From Methanobacterium sp. UBA353 (GTDB taxonomy: Archaea; Methanobacteriota; Methanobacteria; Methanobacteriales; Methanobacteriaceae): a DNA stretch of 54,518 nt. Below, one piece after another: positions 50,162 to 54,518 of this stretch. The stretch covers positions 1 through 54,518 of the forward strand of contig DALO01000017.1 of assembly GCA_002496805.1 (NCBI GenBank). Reading direction: 5' to 3'. Position 1 is the first letter of the stretch. Each line of letters begins with the position of its first letter. Position numbers and translations under genes: made by a program. Under the pieces are notes generated by a model that had not been told where the DNA came from, did no database searches, and saw nothing but the letters and a program-made list of their open reading frames with translations.

Positions 50162-51973
50162 TCAGGCTTTATCCTCAAGAACTAGTTTAGGGAATATGCA
50201 TAAACTCTTGAGTTCGTCCAGTAATAGTTTAAATGCATATGATATTTCCACGGGAAAACTGTCTGAGTCTCCACAAATGGGACAGAATTTTTTATCCCTA
50301 ATACGATCATATATGGCTACCATTCCACATTCACCACATATTATAGCCTCATATTTATCAGATTCATCAAGCAACCTTTCTTTAAGGGCTAATGCAGCAC
50401 CATGCGCAATTAAACAATCTCTTTCCATTTCTCCGAATCTGAGACCTCCTTCACGGGCTCTTCCCTCGGTAGGTTGTCTAGTTAGAACTTGTACCGGACC
50501 TCTTGACCTGGCGTAAACTTTATCTGAAGTCATATGGTGTAATTTCTGATAGTAAGCCACACCCACAAAAATCTCAGCTTCAATTCTTTCTCCGGTAATT
50601 CCATTATGTAGGGATTCCCGGCCAGCGGTCTCAAATCCATTTGCTTTTAAGAGATCCATTATTTCGTGTTCGTGGTTTCCACTGAATGGTGTTCCATCCA
50701 TGCGTTGTCCTTCCATACAACCTGCTTTACCAGATAACATCTCCAATACTTGTCCTACAGACATCCTGGAAGGGATGGCGTGAGGATTTATAATTAAATC
50801 CGGTACCACTCCTTCAGCAGTGAAAGGCATGTTTTCCTGAGAAACAATAAGACCGATAACTCCTTTTTGCCCGTGTCTAGATGCAAATTTATCTCCAAAT
50901 TCTGGTTGCCTCTGGTCTCTTACTCTAATTTTGGCCAATTTACTTCCTTCAACTGTTTCAGTCAGCAAAACTGCATCTACTACTCCGTGTTCCCCGTGTC
51001 GCACGGTGACTGATGTTTCTCTTCTTCGCTCAGCCACTGTTCCGAATTCATCGATTTCTTCCAAAAAACGTGGCGGGGATGTTTTTCCAATGAGGACGTC
51101 TCCGGATTTGACTTCAACTTCAGGGTTGACTATTCCATCTTCATCTAAATTACGGTACACTTCTTCAGATCTGTAGCCGCGTACCATGTTTTCAGGTACT
51201 TCAAATTTGTCTTCCTGTCCTCCAGGATATCTCCGTTCAGAAGCTTCGTAAGATCTGAAAAATGATGATCGGGCCAAACCTCGTTCAATAGATGCCTTGT
51301 TAAGTATGAGGGCATCTTCCATATTGTAACCCTCATAAGACATAACTCCCACTACAAAGTTCTGACCAGAAGGTCGTTTATCATATTGAGTGGCGTCCAT
51401 ACTTCTTGTTTTAACAATAGGAACTTGTGGTTGATGTAGTAAGTGTGCACGAGTGTCTGTTCTTAAATTGTAGTTGGAAACGTAAAGCCCCAAAGCCTGT
51501 TTGGTCATTCCTGCTTCCATAGTGTTACGGGGGGAGGAGTTGTGGTTGGCGTAGGGTATGATCCCAGCACATATTCCCAGCATGGTGGCTGGATCTATTT
51601 CTAGATGAGTGTGATATTCATTAATTTCATCTGCAAACATTGCAATGTAGGTATTTTCTTCTTCTTCCGCATCCAAGTATTCAATTATTCCTTCATTTAT
51701 CAGATTTTGCCATGTCATTTCTCCATCAGCAATTTTCTGCACATGTTCATCTGTTAAGAGTGACCCGCCGTTTTCCACTACTATTAGTGGTCTTCGGGTT
51801 CTTCCAGGATCGTTGAATACGTATATTTCATTATTTTCAGGGTAATGAGTGATATTCATCTCATAGGAAACTTCACCAGACCTCCTTTTCTGGCGCATTT
51901 CCTCCATGAACCCTTCAGGATCGTCACAAGTTCCAATAAGCTTTCCGTTAGTATAAACCTTGCATTTTTTCAC
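50162..51973 (-). CDS. rpoB1: RNA polymerase subunit B'
   Basis: 603 residues, C-terminal part of the second largest subunit. Contains ARSRGPVQVLTRQPTEGRAREGGLRFGEMERDCLIAHGA, GHGQKG-type RHGQKGVIGLI and a C-terminal zinc site CGECGMVAIYDRIRDKKFCPICG. GTG start after GGGGGA. The split into B' and B'' is characteristic of methanogens. Confidence 0.97.
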   Translation of the reverse strand: MKKCKVYTNGKLIGTCDDPEGFMEEMRQKRRSGEVSYEMNITHYPENNEIYVFNDPGRTRRPLIVVENGGSLLTDEHVQKIADGEMTWQNLINEGIIEYLDAEEEENTYIAMFADEINEYHTHLEIDPATMLGICAGIIPYANHNSSPRNTMEAGMTKQALGLYVSNYNLRTDTRAHLLHQPQVPIVKTRSMDATQYDKRPSGQNFVVGVMSYEGYNMEDALILNKASIERGLARSSFFRSYEASERRYPGGQEDKFEVPENMVRGYRSEEVYRNLDEDGIVNPEVEVKSGDVLIGKTSPPRFLEEIDEFGTVAERRRETSVTVRHGEHGVVDAVLLTETVEGSKLAKIRVRDQRQPEFGDKFASRHGQKGVIGLIVSQENMPFTAEGVVPDLIINPHAIPSRMSVGQVLEMLSGKAGCMEGQRMDGTPFSGNHEHEIMDLLKANGFETAGRESLHNGITGERIEAEIFVGVAYYQKLHHMTSDKVYARSRGPVQVLTRQPTEGRAREGGLRFGEMERDCLIAHGAALALKERLLDESDKYEAIICGECGMVAIYDRIRDKKFCPICGDSDSFPVEISYAFKLLLDELKSLCIFPKLVLEDKA

Positions 51974-52049
51974 AAATTGTCCCCCAGTAACTGGCTTTTC
52001 ATATTAAAATAAATTTAAACTCCCAATAATTCCTTTTTTTTAAATATAA

Positions 52050-53540
52050 TTAAATGAGGTTGATTCCCTTCACTTTTTTAATGACTGCTTCTAGTTCATC
52101 TGGATCTGAACCCTCGGATATTTTGGCCAGTATAGCCAAGTTTTTCACCAAACCACAGTTGGGTCCCTCAGGAGTTTCGTTGGGGCATATCTTCCCAAAT
52201 TGAGTAGGATGCAAATCACGAGCTTCAAAGTGTGGTTGGCTCCTTGATAGGGGAGATACGACACGTTTAAGGTGTGAAAGAGTTCCCATGTAACTAGTAC
52301 GATCGAGCAACTGACTTACTCCTGCCCGTCCTCCAACCCAATTTCCAGTGGCAATGGCATGTTTAATGTTCTCAGTCAGAACATCAGAACGTACCGCTTG
52401 CTTAACTGATGGTTCTTTGCCTCTTGCTAAACTCCGTTCAAGTTGATAAGTCATGTCACGGGTTAAACTGGTAAATGCTACTCGGAACAAATCTTCCATG
52501 AGATCTCCGGATACACGTAGTCGTTTATTGGCGTAATGATCCTTATCGTGCGGGTCGCGCTCATCAAAAATAACTTGAAGAAGCATTTCTGTCATTTCAG
52601 CCAAATATGTGGCTTTTTCAGCCCTTTTATCTGGTTCCACACCCATATGAGGTAATAAATAGCGATCTATGACATCTTCTGCTCTTTTTATTCTGTATTC
52701 TTCAGTCATTCCTTTAGCTACTCTGTTACCAATGTATTTGATGGCATCGTAGGTTGTAGTAATTTCTGAAGTTTGAATATCATCTATAAGTAAGAATTGT
52801 ACATCATTTTCTTCCGAAACACTGCTAACCAGATCTACATCTTTTTCAAGACCCAACGCACGTAATAGAACCACTAATGGTATTTCCCCCGGCACATATG
52901 GGAAGGATATTCTTAAAAATACCCCTTTTTTTCGTGGTTTTCGGTATTCCAGAGTGATTCTTGCCCTAAAACCACTTTTAATCGATGTTACAATGGCTCT
53001 TGCCCTGCGGTCTTCTTTTTCACCGATTCGTTCCAGAATTATCTTGTTGGGTGCAATTTCTTCCATGGTTACAATGGCTCTTTCTGAACCGTTAACAATG
53101 AAGTATCCTCCTGGATCCTGGGGGTCTTCTCCATTTTCTTCAAGTTCATGGTATCCCAATCCATTTAAGTGGCAAATGTTAGATTTGAGCATCACTGGAA
53201 GTTCACCAATATACACTTTTTCCAGTTGTGGTTCTTCTTCACCCTTACTCAAAGCCATGTCCATGTACATGTGGGCCGAGTAAGTGAGATTTCTCAGTCT
53301 GGCTTCTGTTGGGAAAACCTTACTTTTTGATCCGTCTGCTTCTTTAATGTAAGGTTTCTTTATTTCCACTTTACCAGTTTGTATGCAGTATTCTCCCTGT
53401 TCAAGAACTATTGGTTCGGTTATGTCAATTATGTCCTGTATTCGATGGTTAACAAAGTCATTGTATGATTTTATGTGATGGTCAACCAGTTTATATTCAT
53501 CAAAAAAGGTATCAACAAGTCCCCAGGCATTTTTTACCAT
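52050..53540 (-). CDS. rpoB2: RNA polymerase subunit B''
   Basis: 496 residues from ATG 53540 (MVKNAWGLVDTFFDEYKLVDHHI) with GGAGGAAT before it. N-terminal half of the second subunit: NGLGYHELEENGEDPQDPGGYFIVNGSERAIV, and the fork region NWVGGRAGVSQLLDRTSYMGTLSHLKRVVSPLSR. Ends just before the split from B'. Confidence 0.97.
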   Translation of the reverse strand: MVKNAWGLVDTFFDEYKLVDHHIKSYNDFVNHRIQDIIDITEPIVLEQGEYCIQTGKVEIKKPYIKEADGSKSKVFPTEARLRNLTYSAHMYMDMALSKGEEEPQLEKVYIGELPVMLKSNICHLNGLGYHELEENGEDPQDPGGYFIVNGSERAIVTMEEIAPNKIILERIGEKEDRRARAIVTSIKSGFRARITLEYRKPRKKGVFLRISFPYVPGEIPLVVLLRALGLEKDVDLVSSVSEENDVQFLLIDDIQTSEITTTYDAIKYIGNRVAKGMTEEYRIKRAEDVIDRYLLPHMGVEPDKRAEKATYLAEMTEMLLQVIFDERDPHDKDHYANKRLRVSGDLMEDLFRVAFTSLTRDMTYQLERSLARGKEPSVKQAVRSDVLTENIKHAIATGNWVGGRAGVSQLLDRTSYMGTLSHLKRVVSPLSRSQPHFEARDLHPTQFGKICPNETPEGPNCGLVKNLAILAKISEGSDPDELEAVIKKVKGINLI

Positions 53541-53626
53541 TAAATTCCTCCAAAAACAATTCATACCCCTCCATTACATAACACCAAAAGTTTGGGTCCT
53601 GGTGGTTTGGACACTATATCAACTAT

Positions 53627-53650
53627 ATATATTATTTCATAAATATACAC
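53627..53650 (-). promoter_or_regulatory. AT-rich promoter region of rpoB2
   Basis: On the minus strand, ATATATATAG (around 53625-53634) and GTATATTTATG (around 53637-53650) are TATA candidates in the 199-bp gap between rpoH and rpoB2. They indicate a separate promoter for the large-subunit operon. Confidence 0.35.
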
Positions 53651-53736
53651 AGTTTATGTGTCGGTGCGTAAAGGTAAGGAATTATTCGTATTATTCTCGT
53701 ATTTATTCAATTCACTTTTCTGGCTAAATTTCCTAA

Positions 53737-53977
<241 letters not shown>

Positions 53978-53990
53978 GAATCCTCCAATT

Positions 53991-54176
<186 letters not shown>

Positions 54177-54195
54177 GTGGTTTATGATATGATTC

Positions 54196-54203
54196 TTTAT
54201 ATA
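54196..54203 (-). promoter_or_regulatory. TATA box before tRNA-Asp/tRNA-Lys/rpoH
   Basis: On the minus strand AAAGTATATAAAG, a strong BRE plus TATA, about 43 bp before the tRNA-Asp 5' end, so transcription would start roughly 20 bp before the mature tRNA. Confidence 0.55.
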
Positions 54204-54331
54204 CTTTTCCATTTCAATGTCTATGTTATTAAGGCTTGTTAAGTTTGAGGGTTTTTCAAATAATCACTCGTTAAGTGCATTATTTTAAACCTTAACAAAT
54301 TCCATTGAACTAAATCATTATATGTAGAATA

Positions 54332-54409
<78 letters not shown>

Positions 54410-54450
54410 ATTCAAACAATTTTTATGATATGGTTATTTTATTGAATTGA

Positions 54451-54518
<68 letters not shown>

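Overview
The window reads as a chromosomal stretch of a methanogenic archaeon of the order Methanobacteriales, most likely a Methanobacterium. The evidence: RNA polymerase genes split into H, B'', B', A' and A'', followed by L30e, NusA-like, S12, S7, EF-2, EF-1A and S10; a trpEGCFBAD operon in the methanobacterial order; an MtrA-type corrinoid protein; archaeal TATA boxes; and Shine-Dalgarno sites of the GGAGG/GGTGAT type. The DNA is AT-rich with long AT-rich intergenic stretches.

Layout. 1-4.4 kb: a drug/antibiotic-type ABC exporter (minus strand), divergent from a TrmB-family regulator and a MurG-like glycosyltransferase. 4.5-6.9 kb: a dihydrolipoamide-dehydrogenase-like flavoprotein, the hydrogenase maturation chaperone HypC, and an ACT-domain regulator. 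7-13.6 kb: the complete tryptophan operon, divergent from the ACT regulator across a region with two TGTAC boxes, matching the known TrpY/TRP-box arrangement. 13.7-19.6 kb: two metal-exporting P-type ATPases (CPC zinc/cadmium type and CPH CopB type) around a tRNA-Ser and an unusual CPBP protease / zinc-ribbon / RDD membrane fusion.

19.9-39.8 kb is accessory, stress-oriented territory: two stand-alone GyrI-like domains (one frameshifted), a MATE exporter, a 1-Cys/Prx6 peroxiredoxin with an inverted repeat in its leader, a zone of decayed small genes, a PAS-only sensor, a universal stress protein, a DASS anion transporter, an MBL hydrolase next to a DGC zinc-binding protein, an epimerase, a TrkA regulator, an NYN-domain protein, a nitroreductase, a wHTH regulator, an SRPBCC protein, a ferredoxin-like protein, a repetitive coiled-coil protein, and a TetR regulator divergent from a soluble MtrA-like corrinoid protein whose promoter carries two near-identical 15-bp palindromes.

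40-54.5 kb is the conserved information-processing block on the minus strand: tRNA-Ser, rpsJ, tuf, fusA, rpsG, rpsL, nusA, rpl30e, rpoA2, rpoA1, rpoB1, rpoB2, rpoH, then tRNA-Lys, tRNA-Asp, tRNA-Tyr and a tRNA-Pro cut by the window edge. The strongest candidates for new biology are the TetR/MtrA-like module, the CPBP-zinc ribbon-RDD fusion, the alternative hairpins before rpsL, and several start-codon or frameshift oddities in the accessory region.
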